From Neoarius graeffei (Eukaryota; Chordata; Actinopteri; Siluriformes; Ariidae), in assembly GCF_027579695.1 (NCBI RefSeq), contig NC_083577.1:43688198-43752197 (forward strand): DNA of 64,000 bases. Reading direction: 5' to 3'. The notes under the pieces were generated by a model. The model was given only the letters and a program-made list of their open reading frames with translations. It was not told the DNA's origin and ran no database searches. Both the position numbers and the translations under genes were made by a program. Below, in pieces: positions 1 to 11,040 of this stretch. Each line of letters begins with the position of its first letter. Positions within the stretch are counted from its first letter, which is position 1.

Positions 1-575
1 CCACATGCGCTCAGGATTACTCTGGCAAACCTTTGTCAAGCAGTACAATATAGAGTTACATCCACAAATGCCAGTTAAAACTTTACAGTGCACAAAGGTA
101 GCCTTATGTTTGCTATGTCCAGAAGAACCATCAATTTCTTTGGCCTATGAGGCATCTGGGATGGACCATCACACAGTGGAAATGTGTATTGTAGTCAGAC
201 AAATCAGTATTCCAGGTCAATTTTGGAATAAATGGATGCTGTGTGATCCGGATCAAAGACAAAAAGGACCATCCAGACTGTTACTAGCAACAAGTCCAAA
301 AGCCAGGGTCTGTTATGGTCTGGGGTTTTGTCAGTAGCCTTGGCAAAGGTAACTTATAATTCTTTGAAAGGCAGCATTAATGCAGAAAACTACATTGAGA
401 TTTTGGAAGAGCATGTGCTGCCTTCAAGCCGGCATCTTTTCCAGGGATATTTCAACAAGACAATGCAAAACCACATTCTGCACACGCAAAGGCATGACTA
501 TGGAAGAAGAGGGTGCCTGTCTCCTCTGTCCCCAAAAGAGAATGCGTGGTGAATTTTTGAGAATGTGTCGAGAGT
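1..575 (+). pseudogene. Tc1/mariner transposase C-terminal remnant
   Basis: This is the catalytic half of a Tc1-like DNA transposase, read in pieces across three frames. Around 270-345 one frame shows the GSVMVWG block typical of fish Tc1 elements. At 373-436 another frame reads SINAENYIEILEEHVLPS. At about 441-480 a third frame gives IFQQDNAKPHSAH, the segment holding the second catalytic Asp of the DD34E triad. At least two frameshifts and an in-frame stop separate these blocks, so no transposase can be made. The left part lies outside the window. The family assignment follows from the order of these blocks; the subfamily is not determined. Confidence 0.75.
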
Positions 576-928
576 TGGTGCATGCGCATTCTGTGCGACG
601 TACTTCCAGGTTTCTGAGTTGTTTGCAACGAGTCTTTTTTCCGTGAGTGTTGGTATTAATCACTAATCTTTTTTTATTTTCTCGACAAATAATTTTCCAG
701 TATCCTTTTCATTTTTTATTGTACTTTCACTTTTGCTGTCCTTTTTCCACATTTAAAAAAAAATTTCAGAAGAATGCCAAGACCAGAAGCTTTCTGTTTT
801 TCTCCTCCTGTGTAAAAACCACAAGCGGAGGCCATCCACATCAGATCTGCTTTAACATTAACAGATCCTGAATTAAGGTACATGAATCCTTTCATCATGG
901 CACACCTTCGGCTTGTTCAGTGTGCTGA

Positions 929-2290
929 GTGCAGGATGTTAGTCATTCTTCCTCTGTCGCTAGTGATAGCTTTATTTGTGATAAGTGCAGATTAGTTAGC
1001 TCTCTGATGGAGAAGATTGCAGGTTTAGAAGTGTGTATCCAGACTTTAAAGAGTGCTAATGAGAATGAGAGCAGTGTAGTTTCTGCAGGGGAAAGTCTAG
1101 ATGCCCTGGGTGGAGTTAGTAATCCCCCAACTCTGGCATAAGAGCCCTCACAGCGGGGCGAATGGGTGATGATTCGGCGGCATAAGCATAGAGCCAAAGC
1201 TACCGCTGAGGCTCACCCATAGGAGCACCACACCTCTCTGCTTCACGTGTCAAGCAGTTTTGCCCTCCTCAGTGATACACCTGCTGAGAAACCTGTGTGA
1301 AGGAAATTTAGTGAATGAACATTCCTATTCTCTGTGTTTCTGTGTGTTGAGCTCAAGTGGCCTAGTGTACTGAGAAAAGTTGTTTTTCCACATGCTGTAA
1401 TCGCCTTTCTGTGCCCTTGGCTGGTGATGAGCAGGGTGTCTGAGTTCTCCCTAACCATGCATCTGCCTGCACATCCCAGAGCACGCCAGGTGCACGCTTT
1501 ACCAAAGCTTCATAGAAAATCTTGAGCCAATCACATGAAGACGCGAGCAGTAAGCGAACGGCTTTAGAGTATAATAGATAACAGCCACTAAGACACAACT
1601 CCGAGTGCGTACTCTCAGCATCACCGGAGGTGGTGTCTTCTTCTCTTCTTCTTCTTTTTTCCTTTCCTGTTTTATATGATCTACTATAATAAATAACTGA
1701 AAAGACAACTGCTAAGTGTTCTGAAGTGTTTATTAGAAGTTTCCATTACACCTGAAAGAGCTCTGGTTATAGGGGACTCTATCATACGGCACGTGAAATT
1801 AGCTAGGCCTTTAGGGGCACCAGCAGCTTTATTCAGGTGTATACCGGGAGCCAGGGCGCCAGACATAGTAGGTAAGCTTAGGGTCCTAGCCAAGCACAGG
1901 TTCTCAAAAATAGTTATTCATGTAGGAGCTAATGATATACGCCTTACCCAGTCTGAGGTTACTAAGAGTAACTTTGTAGAGATGTTTAAATTAGCGAAGG
2001 CGATGTCCAATGCTGTAGTATGCTCTGGCCCCATCCCAATGTGATGTGGCAATATAGCTTACAGCAAGTTATGGTTGCTGAACTGCTGGTTGTCCAGGTG
2101 GTGCTCTGAAAACAGTGTGGGCTTTATAGATACTTTGGGCTAATTTTGAGGACACTGCTGGTCTGTTAGGGCGGAATGGTATCCATCCCACTCGGGAAGG
2201 TGCTGCTCTCATTTCTTGCAGCATAGTCTCAGAACAGGCCTAGTTAACTTCTGACAATCCAGAGCCAAGGCCAGGGAGCAGACGAACAGG
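929..2290 (+). pseudogene. L2-type LINE ORF1 (zinc-finger-like plus esterase block), broken
   Basis: The first part (about 894-1141) reads as a start with CAEC and CDKC pairs followed by a coiled-coil-like stretch, as in ORF1 proteins of fish L2/CR1 elements. A second part (about 1755-2044) carries VIGDSI before the conserved run HVGANDI, which resembles the GDSL/SGNH esterase domain of these ORF1 proteins. The stretch 1290-1720 between them does not fit the ORF1 pattern and may be an insertion. Stops after residue PIPM and beyond break the rest. In known elements this protein acts with the LINE RNA in a ribonucleoprotein; here it cannot be made whole. Confidence 0.6.
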
Positions 2291-3307
2291 CTAAACAGAT
2301 GGTCTGCTAGCTGCACAGAGTTGTCACTCAGGGTCCACTACATCTAGACTGTGTCTTTTCTCTGAGCTAAACAACAAAGTAGAAATACTCAGAGTTTGTT
2401 CCAGTAACCTAATCAATATAAAATTAGATCATACTGACTGTACAGCCACTGCCAGCACCTTTGATCTAAAGGTAGGGCTATTAAATATTAGATCTCTTAA
2501 GTGCTAATTGTTAATTAATTTATTAGTGATCAGGAGTTTAATGCACTGTGTTTAACAGAAACCTGGATTAAGCCAAATGAATATATAGCTTTCAATGAAG
2601 CTAGTCCTCCTGGATACAGTTACTGTATATACACCAGCCTTGCCTAACTGGCAGAGGAAGAGGCGTCGCGGTTATTTATAAAGATTACCTAGGTGTAACA
2701 CAAAAACCTGGTTATAAATGTAATACTTTTGAAGTTCTTCATACTAATATAATGTATGTAGCCTCAAAAGACAAGTCTACCCAGTTAATTCCGTTAATTA
2801 TTATTTACAGGTCTCCGGGGCCATATTCTGAGATTTTCTGAATTTGCAGATTTTATCTCAGACCTGGTTATTTCCTTAGACAAATCTTTAGTTGTCTGAG
2901 ATTTTAATATTTACTTCAATTACTCAGAAGACCCTTTGAAAACAGCGTTTGTGTCCATTTTAGTTTCAGTAGGGGTTAATCAGAGTGTCCTAGGAACAAC
3001 CCATAATGGTGGTCACACTCTCGATCTAATACTAACATACGGGTTAAACATAGAAAATATAGTTAGTCACACTTCCACAATCTGAAGTTCTCAGATCATT
3101 ATCTCATCTCATTCAAAATACGTCTGAGTAATAATATATGCACCTCACCACGCTACTGTGTTAAACATACATTCATGTCAACTACTGCACAGTTTTATAA
3201 AATGATCTCCCAGAGTTATCAACTTTGATTGGGTCACTGTCAGCCCCCGCAGAACTTGATCAGGCAACTGAATGCTTAGAGTCAAAGTTCCGCTATACTT
3301 TAGATAA

Positions 3308-3948
3308 GGCTGCTGGGCCATAGAAGGTTCACGCTGCACGCTGCATGCTGCACGCTACACGCTACACGTTCACGTGAAGAACCAGACCCTGGGCCATTAA
3401 ACTTCATGCTTGGATGTTCACGTGTTGCGTCTGTTCTACTTTGACCGAGTAACCAACAATACGGACTCTTCGGATGACGACGATTGCCTCATTCTGCTTT
3501 TACTGAGACAGAGGAAGAGAAAAAGGAACAGAATTTGGAGCCGAGAACACTTCCTTCTGAGAGAAACCCGTGGTGAATTTCACCGAACATTCTATAATCT
3601 GCTTGACAATCCCGATGAAGAACTATTTTTCAATTATACCATTCAATTATATTTTTTCTGAAGTTTTCCCCTGAAAGCATAGAGTTATCTCCCTAGACCC
3701 GTTCTGATTGGCTGGCGCGGCGGTGACCGCATGCATTGACTGGAATTTCCATCTTCACGCCTAGAAAAAAGTGTGCATGTTCATTTCACGCTTCACGCGT
3801 GAAGTGTGCAGCGTGCAGCGCGCAACGTGAACGCCGTTCTATGGCCCAGAGCAAGTCATGCTACGTTTGTCCACTTTTCTTTACACGCGTGTAGCGTGTA
3901 GTGTGCAGCATGCAGCGTGCAGCGTGAACCTTCTATGGCCCAGCAGCC
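3308..3948. mobile_element. PIF/Harbinger-derived MITE with transposase N-terminal fragment
   Basis: The element begins GGCTGCTGGGCCATAGAAGG and ends with its inverse, flanked by TAA on both sides (3305-3307 and 3949-3951). The homologous site in the second LINE copy (near 60258-60264) reads GATAATGTAGC without the insertion, so both the ends and the TAA duplication are proven by an empty site. Three-base TWA duplications are typical of PIF/Harbinger. An ORF at 3410-3661 contains SSDDDD, then LLLLRQRKRKR and GEFHRTFYNLL, like the N-terminus of Harbinger transposases. A second pair of GGGCCAT/ATGGCCC ends inside (about 3391 and 3848) suggests an element within an element. Confidence 0.85.
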
Positions 3949-4046
3949 TAATGTAGCTCCTCTTAAAAGGAAAAATGATAAGAGAGAAAAAATTAGCACC
4001 CTGGTATAACGATGACACTCACACTTTAAAACAGACCACTTGAAAT

Positions 4047-5713
4047 TTGGAGCATAAATGGCATCAAACAAGATTTGTAGCGTTCAAATTAGCTTGGAAG
4101 GAGAGCTTCCTGAAGCAAAGAAAATATCTTAGTGCTGCTAGATCAACATCTCTGTCCTCCCTAATAGAAGATAACAAAAATAATCCTAGATTCCTATTTA
4201 ATACTGTTGGAAAATTAACCAGGAATAAGACCACTATAGACACATGCACACCTGCAGTATGCAGGAGTAACGACTTCATGAATTTTTTTCAATGACAAGA
4301 TTGAAAATATCCGACAAAAAAATTCAAACTACTAATTTAAGGTCAGACAACTTTAAGTGACAATTTAAGTGACCCTGTAGTTAACAATATAAATGTATCA
4401 GATCAGCAATTAGAGTGTTTTACTCCACTTAGAGAAATCGAACTACTTTCATTAATCTCCGCATCCAAATCCTCAACTTGTGTACTAGATCCCTTACCTA
4501 CATGCCAAATCAAACAGATAATACCTGAAGTAATTGAACCACTTCTAAAAATAATACATTCTTCTCTTAGGATTGGCCATGTACCCAAATCCTTTAAACT
4601 TGCAGTGATGAAACCCCTGATTAAAAATCCTGACCTTGATCCCTGTCAGCTGTCCAATAATCGGCCAATATCAAACCTCCCCTTTATTTCCAAGATCCTA
4701 GAAAAAGCTGTGGCACAGCAGTTATGCTCATATTTGCATAGGAATAACATCCATGAAATGCATCAGTCAGGATTTAGACCTCATCATAGCACTCAGACAG
4801 CACTGGTGAAAGTAGTAAATGACCGACTATTGGCACCTGATCAGGGTTGTGTCTCGCTGCTTGTGTTGCTTGATCTTAGTGTAGCATTTGATACCATTGA
4901 TCATTCCATTCTTTTGGATAGACTAGAAAAATGTTGTGGGAGTTAAGGGAATGGCCCTCTCCTGGCTCAGCTCTTATTTAACTGATCACTATCAGTATGT
5001 TGATATAAATGGTGATTTTTCTAGACATACTGAAGTAAAGTTTGGTGTTCCACAAGCTTCTGTCTTAACCACACTAGTTTTTTCTTTATATATGTTACCT
5101 CTTGGTGATATTATTCGTAAGCATGGTATTTTATTTTCACTGTTATCCTGATGACACACAGTTGTACGTTTCTGCAAAATCAGATGAGACACCAGCTTAA
5201 TAGAATTGAGGAATGTATAAAGGACATTAGACACTGGATGCATATTAACTTCCTTCTGCTTAACTCTGACAAGACAGAAGTACTTGTACTCAGACCACAT
5301 GCAGCTAGAAGTAGGTGTTCTGATTACACAGTAACTCTGGATGGCCTTTCTGTTTCTTCACGTGCAGCAGTAAAAGACCTCGGGGTGATTATTGACCCCA
5401 GTCTTTCATTTGAAACTCATATCGATAACATTACCCGGAAAGCTTTCTTTCATCTCAGAAATATTACTAAGATAAAAAATTTAATGTCACTACACGACAC
5501 AGAAAAACCTAGTTCATGCTTTTGTTATCTCCAGGTTGGATTACTGTAATGCCTTACTGTCTGGATGTTCCAATAAGTACGTAAACAAGCTCCAGTTAGT
5601 TCAAAATACAGCAGCAAGAGTCCTTACTAGAACTAGAAACTTGTTTATAAAATGCTACCATTGACCTTGAAAGCACTGAATGGTCTCGCGCCACAGTTCC
5701 TGAGTGAACCTCT
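4047..5713 (+). pseudogene. L2-type reverse transcriptase, copy 1, frameshifted
   Basis: RT landmarks occur in order: PISNLPFISKILEKAVAQ (about 4660-4720), SGFRPHHSTQTAL (4768-4806), motif A DLSVAFDTIDHSILL (4875-4920), a motif B variant GVPQASVL (5044-5067), where the usual second Gly is Ala, and the YPDD box (about 5140-5155), which lies out of frame with what precedes it. A stop follows the GS at 4944. The tail GLAPQFLSEPL runs into the LTR insertion at 5714 and resumes at 7469. The same stop and the same YPDD frame break are present in the second copy, so both predate the duplication. Confidence 0.8.
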
Positions 5714-6435
5714 TGTGACCGATTGGGCTACACCCCTCAATCTGAGTCATGATTATTCCAGGTTTGTGGTTGGCGGAGCCACAAGCAAGGGGAGTACTGG
5801 CGCGACTTTTATTCTGATAAAAAGTCAGTATTGAGTGCCGTAGGATCCTCTCATTCCGCTGTGGCATTGTAGCCAGTGCACCTGTGTGGTGGCTGGCGTG
5901 AAGTCTCCCATTTCAGCTGGGAGTAGTGTTGCCAGGGGTTCTTTGCCTTCAGTGTTCTTTTTGGTCTAGTCGAGGTTTATGATTGAGGTCTGGGCAAGCC
6001 TTAGCGGTGGCTTGAATGACACCCGAACCAGCTGAAGCGAGCGGTCTAATTGTGTCGGTCCTGTCAATCAGTGAGCCTGTTTTCATTTAGCATCGTTTGG
6101 TATCTGCAGTGGAATCGTACACTCGCCGTGGATTCCCACACCGACGGCAAGTTGCTGTTCCGTTGCCATCTTGTGTTGGTCCACGTCCATTTCGGGCAGC
6201 CATTCCATCTCTGCATTGGCTATTCTGTCTAGTCCCCTGTCTGAGTTGATGTTTATTGTTTTCACAATTAACGCGGGCTATGTTCGCGATTATGTATTTG
6301 TGTTTTTGTGTGATTTAATTTACTTACGTCTTGTCTGTGTTTTGATTTACTTTCTGTTGTCTGGTGATTAGTGGCTGGGGTTGTGTAGTGCCTCTGGTGT
6401 TGCATGCACCAGCTAATTGCTCTTGAGTGTTTGTG

Positions 6436-6493
<58 letters not shown>

Positions 6494-7464
6494 ATTAGCA
6501 TATTAGTAGTGAGTGGTTGTATGCAGGTGTGGCAACCAGGGCGGCTGCACTCCCTCCTCTGCTGGTCCTGTATGTCCATGTCAACTCTTTGCTAGCTCTC
6601 TGCTGCATAGGATAAGTATTTCGTTTTCCCTCGGTTTGGAGATTTGGTAGCCAACATTGTTGACTATTACCCTGTGTTCAATCTCTCTTCTCTTTCTTTG
6701 GGTAGGTACTGGGAGCTCTGTCCAGAGCAGCCGGTCTTCAGGTGGTGGAAGTCCTTCATGTTTCCTTCGCTGCATGCACAGTTGGTGATTTTTATATTCT
6801 CTTGCAGTGCTTATTTGCTTAATTTGTGTTTATTCTTTCACGTGTGGTGTTTTCAGGGTCTTTGCTGTCCCTTTCCTCCGTGCTGCCTGTGGTAAGCCCC
6901 AACTCTGACCCTAGCTCGTTATTCTTCTTACCCCTTTCTAATAGCAATATAACAGCAGAGAGCAGCCTTGTCCCCAGTGTGCCACGTGCGTATGTCACCT
7001 GGCCCCCTCTGTTCCCATCCCACCCCCTTTGTTGAATGGGCCATATGTGCCCTGGAGTGTTATGGTGATGCCCCTGTATGACACAGCCTCATAAATGTTT
7101 GTTTGATGTCCTTGTGATGTGTTTATTGTATCGTATTGGTTGTTAATTTGGATTCTCATGGTGGCTCAGGGTCTGTCCAAGCTGACCTTACAGCCTGGTT
7201 CTTCGTTCCAGCCCATCTGCATATTTTGCACATTGTGCCTGTTGTCAATTCCGTGAACTGTGAATAGTGTTTTAATTATTGCATAACTTGTGATTTTAAT
7301 AAATATGATTGTGAACATATCTCTGGCCTAAGAGTGTCTTTCGAACCTGTGTCCTGTTTTTGTAATACATTGGTGTGATATCGAGGTTCCTAGGGGCCTT
7401 CCCCCACCCTAGGTGGCATAGTCAGTCAAATACCAAATTTCTAAACTTACGTGCCACTGTTACA
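5714..7464 (+). mobile_element. Solo LTR (1,751 bp) inside L2 copy 1
   Basis: The block starts TGTGACC and ends GTTACA, so it has the TG...CA termini of an LTR. It is flanked by CTCT on both sides (5710-5713 and 7465-7468). Removing it and one CTCT rejoins the LINE codons for SEPL and VLYDPP, giving the empty site. A polyadenylation-type TTTAATAAATATG lies near 7294-7307, and a long (TG)n tract is at 6437-6491. No LTR-element interior is present here, so this is a solo LTR produced by recombination; the copy at 62023-63768 still continues into interior sequence. No coding region was recognised inside. Confidence 0.8.
6437..6491 (+). repeat. (TG)n microsatellite
   Basis: An uninterrupted TG dinucleotide run inside the solo LTR. 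The second LTR copy carries a similar but shorter run at about 62750-62798. Confidence 0.95.
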
Positions 7465-7468
7465 CTCT

Positions 7469-8520
7469 GGTCCTTTATGACCCACCACGCCTACTTAGAT
7501 CAAAAGATGCAGGCTATCTGCTGGTACTTCATATAGTGAAGGCTACATCAGGGGGCAGAGCCTTTTCTTACAAAGCCCCACAGTTATGGAACAGCCTTCC
7601 AAGTAGTGTTCAGGACTCAGACACAGTCTCTGCATTAAAGTCTAGGCTGAAAACATTTCTATTATCAACTAAAGGAGTTGATCTGGAGGGTCCTCAGGCA
7701 TAGAGTGTTTTGGTAAGCTGGGATGTATGGATGCTGTCAGTCCCTCACTCACTTGAGTTTGTTGATGGTGTAGCGGCTGGCTGCTTTGTGTCTCGGGGCG
7801 CCCTCATGTCTGTGTTACCTTCTGGCTCTCCCCTTTTAGTTATGCTGTCATAGTTAGTTTTGCCAGAGTCCCTGCTTGCACTCAGTACAAAATGTATACT
7901 GTTCCTTCTCATCAGGTGACATTGGCCATACCTAACAACCTATTTTCTCTCTCTCCCCCCCCATCACTCTGAGTTACAGGTCAATCCTGAGATCGAGATG
8001 CTGACCTCTTCTGCTCCTCGGACCTGCCTGATCCATCCTGAAGCCCTACGTCTGGCTGGAGTCTCATCACATCGCTTGCGTGGAGGATGGCCCCATATGG
8101 ACAGTTGAAAGTCACACTTGGAAGATGCTCTGGACACTTACAGTAATGCTTTTATGACTGAGTACTACAGTTGACTTGCTAACTTTAGGACTGCAGTTGT
8201 TACGAACAGATTTGCCTCAAGTTTCCATCAATGAAGAGTTTATAACTTCAGCAAAACAGACTTCATGTTAAAACTTTAAAAATGTTAGAATCACACTGTT
8301 ATCACCCAAATGAGGATGGGTTCCCTTTTGAGTCTGGTTCCTCTCAAGGTTTCTTCTTCATGTCATCTGAGGAAGTTTTTCCTTGCCACTGTCACCACAG
8401 GCTTGCTCATTGGGGATAGATTAGGGATAAATTAGCTCATGTTTAAAGTCATTAAAATTCTGTCAAGCTGCTTTGCGACAATGTCTATTGTTAAAATCGC
8501 TATAAAATAAACTTGACTTG
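7469..8520 (+). mobile_element. L2 copy 1: RT C-terminal tail and 3' UTR
   Basis: Directly after the LTR target duplication one frame reads from VLYDPPRLLRSKDAGYL through KAPQLWNSLP to FLLSTKGVDLEGPQA and a stop near 7702. This is the typical C-terminal tail of fish L2-type RT proteins. The following 800 bp are non-coding 3' UTR ending in AAATAAACTTGACTTG at about 8506-8521. The matching portion of the second copy would lie beyond the right edge of the window. Confidence 0.75.
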
Positions 8521-8568
8521 AAAAATAAACTCGAATTTTGAAATGAAAAATATGACAATGACAACCCT

Positions 8569-9162
8569 GTACTTTTGCACACCTTAAGACCTGTTTGCAT
8601 GAAGAATGGGACAAAATAAACACCTGAATTGCTTCAGCACTTGGTGTCAGTCCCTAAAAATGTTTTAAGTGTTGTGAGAAAAATGCCAAGTTTACAAAGT
8701 GGCAAAAGCTTTACCTTCCCAATATTTTTTGAAATGTGTTGCAAGAATCAAAATTGAAACAAGTGTCGATTTTGGAAAAAAAAAGTAGTAAATGAGGTAA
8801 AACATCAAACATTGTGCTAGTTATTAGAATGCAGGCACTTACAGATGTATAAGCAGAGCGGGGACAGACTGACAATCAAAGCCAAGACGAGAGACTAGAA
8901 TCAGAAAACAAGCTAGGGTCGGGCGATTGGCGAACAACACAGGGAAGATAAGGCAAAGAGCAAAAATGTGAGAGAGAAAGCGAAAGAGTCGGTAAAGCAT
9001 TTGCCATTTTGGAACAGTCAAGCATTTGACACTTTGTAAAGTTGGCATTCCTTCTCACAACACTTAAAAGATTTTTAGGGACTAACATCACGTGCTGAAG
9101 CAATTCAGGTGTTATTTTTTCCCGTTCTTCATGCAAACAGGTCTTAAGGTGTGCAACAGTAC
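8569..9162. repeat. Large inverted repeat, arms of about 145-150 bp
   Basis: The segment 8569-8712 reappears, inverted and with scattered differences, at about 9010-9162. Shared landmarks are GCACACCTTAAGACCTGTTT and CCTGAATTGCTTCAGCA. The roughly 300 bp between the arms are unassigned. The arm sequence resembles a recurrent fish DNA-transposon end, but I cannot name the family. No coding region is evident. Confidence 0.65.
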
Positions 9163-9937
9163 ATACAAGAAGCTGTCAGAAGAAACAAGGCTTGGTATGT
9201 ACTGAGCAGGCAGAATAATACTTCACACTGGAGTGTTTGTTTGGGGAGCTTAAATAGAGGGACAGGTGATTAAGGAAATGAGAGACAGCTGAGTTTCAGT
9301 AGGCTGGAGACAGAGGGCGCTGTACTCCAGAGTGTCCATGCTCGTAGTTTGTTCTTTCTCAGCAGGTTTACTGACACAAGTGTATTACTTTGGGTGCAAT
9401 ACAGGTCAAAGATTATTTACAAATCATTGTTTTTTGTTTTAATGTCAACATACTGTCCCAACTTGTCCTGATTTAGGGTTGTAAATCGAGGTCATGAAAT
9501 TGCAAGCTGTGCGAGTAAGCTGGTATTGTGAGTTTTGGAATTTACAAGATAATGTTGATTTTTTTTTTAGGTGTTGCATTCTCTTTAAAGAAAACATGCC
9601 CACAGTTTGATAGAGAAGCTGCCTGATCACTCATCAACTGTGCTTATCGCTCACATTAAGTAAGTGTTGAAAATGCTGTACTCACGTTCCTAAACATGCT
9701 GAGAATAAGCAGTAAAAATCCTGATAGTACCAACAGAATAAATATCAGCAGCAATCTGGATATGTGTCCATCCATGACTGGGTGTCATACAGTGTCTGTT
9801 AACCATCAGCAAATTTCACTCAGGACAGCTTGAACAAACTGACAGAGAGAAAATGACATGAAACACAATACTTATTCTATTTCAATCATTAGTACCTAAA
9901 TATTTTACTCATTATTCTTCTTATTTTTTTACACATA
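9163..9937. other. Unassigned non-coding stretch
   Basis: AT-rich sequence with no convincing coding potential, tRNA, TIR pair or LINE motif that I can recognise. A phrase at 9290-9340 (CTGGAGACAGAGGGCGCTG) resembles generic fish intergenic repeat sequence. Treated as intergenic. Confidence 0.4.
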
Positions 9938-10026
9938 GCACGGTAATGCTTCGCACTATCGCTTTGCTGCAAGAAGGTTCTGGGTTTGAACCCAGTGGCT
10001 GATGGGGGGCATTTTTGTGTTGAGTT
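9938..10026 (+). repeat. V-SINE head fragment (tRNA-derived)
   Basis: A diverged copy of the SINE head: GCACGGTAATGC at the start, GCTGCAAGAAGGTTC and a B-box-like GGGTTTGAACCC, then a GGCATTTTTGTGT phrase matching the usual GGCCTTTCTGTGT. It stops abruptly where Tc1 sequence begins. Confidence 0.65.
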
Positions 10027-10380
10027 CTTGAACTGGTCTTGAATTTCCTCCATTTGTACACAGTCTGTCTGACTGTAGATTGGTGGAGTCCAAACTCTTT
10101 AGAGATGGTTTTGTAACCTTTTCCAGCCTGATGAGCATAAACAATGCTTTTTCTGAGGTCCTCAGAAATCTCCTTTGTTCATGCCATGATACACTTCCAC
10201 AAACGTGTTGTGAAGATGAGACTTTGATAGATCCCTGTTCTTTAAATAAAACAGGGTGCCCACTCACACCTGCTTGTCATCCCATTGATTGAAAACACCT
10301 GACTCTAATTTCACCTTCAAATTAACTGCTAATCCTCGAGGTTCACATACTTTTGCCACTCAGATATGTAATATTGGATA
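10027..10380 (-). pseudogene. Tc1 transposase N-terminal end and terminal region, fragment
   Basis: On the minus strand this matches, nearly base for base, the transposase start and adjoining 5' region of the Tc1 element at 15514-15890. The shared landmarks are the helix-turn-helix-coding segment, the ATG context CATGGCATGAACAAAGG and the CACATACTTTTGCCACTCAG phrase. The copy breaks at GTAATATTGGATA (about 10380), immediately beside a long hairpin. Only the DNA-binding N-terminus is represented, so it cannot be functional. Confidence 0.75.
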
Positions 10381-10393
10381 ATTTTCCTTTCCT

Positions 10394-10522
10394 CCTGTGA
10401 GTCACTGAAAACAGCTGGGTTTTGGTGTGCATCCAGTTGTCTGGGAAGTGTGCCAGCACTTGGCACACTTCCCAGACAACTGAATGCCCACCAAAACCCA
10501 GCTGTTTTCAGTGACTCACAGG
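10394..10522. repeat. Long near-perfect hairpin (129 bp)
   Basis: The left arm begins CCTGTGAGTCACTGAAAACA and the right arm ends with its exact complement. The arms meet around TGTGCCA-GCACT-TGGCACA near 10458. Only a few mismatched bases occur, near the middle of the arms. The hairpin lies at the broken edge of a Tc1 fragment. Confidence 0.9.
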
Positions 10523-10797
10523 AAGACAGAGAGAACCAACAACCATTGATCACCCCAACGACTCTCTAGGCCGTTCACAGCCAACCGCCAGTGAACCACA
10601 CCAACAGGATGGCTCAACAACACCTTAGGATTGCTTTTCATCCATCAGAGGATAAATACCTGATACTCCCTATTAGTCAGACAGAACTGAAGAAGCCTTT
10701 CGGATGAGAGGTGAAATATCTTCAAGAATCTTCAAGCAAGTCCAGTTGCTCTCTCTTACCACCCACAGTTTACTATGACCTGGATGACTGAGAATCT
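10523..10797 (+). repeat. Dispersed repeat tail with hammerhead-like motif
   Basis: This resembles a recurrent fish repeat whose core reads ACTGAAGAAGCC, a GC stem, GATGAGAGGTGAAA, then short direct repeats of TCTTCAAG (10719-10736). Such a core is compatible with the hammerhead ribozyme pattern CTGANGA, stem II, GAAA, which has been reported in Penelope-like retroelements. Family membership is inferred, not shown. Confidence 0.4.
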
Positions 10798-11040
10798 TCA
10801 CAACCATTCACACTCACATTCACACCTATGGTCAATTTAGAACCACCAATTAGCCTAACCTGCATGTCTTTGGACTGTGGGGGAAACCAGAGCACCCGGA
10901 GGAAACTCATGCAGACATGGAGGAGAAAATGCAAACTCCACACAGAAAGGCCCCCCGTAGGCTGCTTGGCTCGAACCCAGAACCTTCTTGCTGTGAGGGG
11001 CGACAATGCACTGGCCGTTATGACTGGTGCCACTATGCTG
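10798..11040 (-). repeat. V-SINE, diverged, 3' truncated
   Basis: Minus-strand SINE: the tRNA-like head is at the right (GCTCGAACCCAGAACCTTCTTGC complementary to a B box, 10970-10992) and the conserved V body is at 10858-10950 (GCATGTCTTTGGACTGTGGG). The CTGGAGCC...GCGGCTAGAGAT end and the (CTCAT)n tail are missing. Many substitutions mark it as an older copy. Confidence 0.8.

Larger units (their letters stand above)
860..8520 (+). mobile_element. L2/CR1-group LINE, copy 1 (with nested MITE and solo LTR)
   Basis: This is a long, decayed non-LTR retrotransposon. In order it holds an ORF1 with a zinc-finger-like start and a GDS-type esterase block (929-2290), endonuclease debris (about 2480-3300 and 3949-4050), reverse transcriptase (4047-5713) and the RT C-terminal tail plus 3' UTR (7469-8520). 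The 3' end reads AAATAAACTTGACTTG, a common fish LINE terminus. A Harbinger-type MITE sits at 3308-3948 and a solo LTR at 5714-7464; removing each, with one copy of its target duplication, restores a continuous LINE. Most reading frames are broken. A second copy of bases 1477-7464 lies at 58439-63768. Confidence 0.8.

Noticed and set aside
6268..6579. Open frame rich in His-Thr
   Set aside because: It is a translation of the (TG)n microsatellite in the solo LTR. The same applies to His/Thr-rich frames at 34527-34839, 53186-53485 and 54952-55267.
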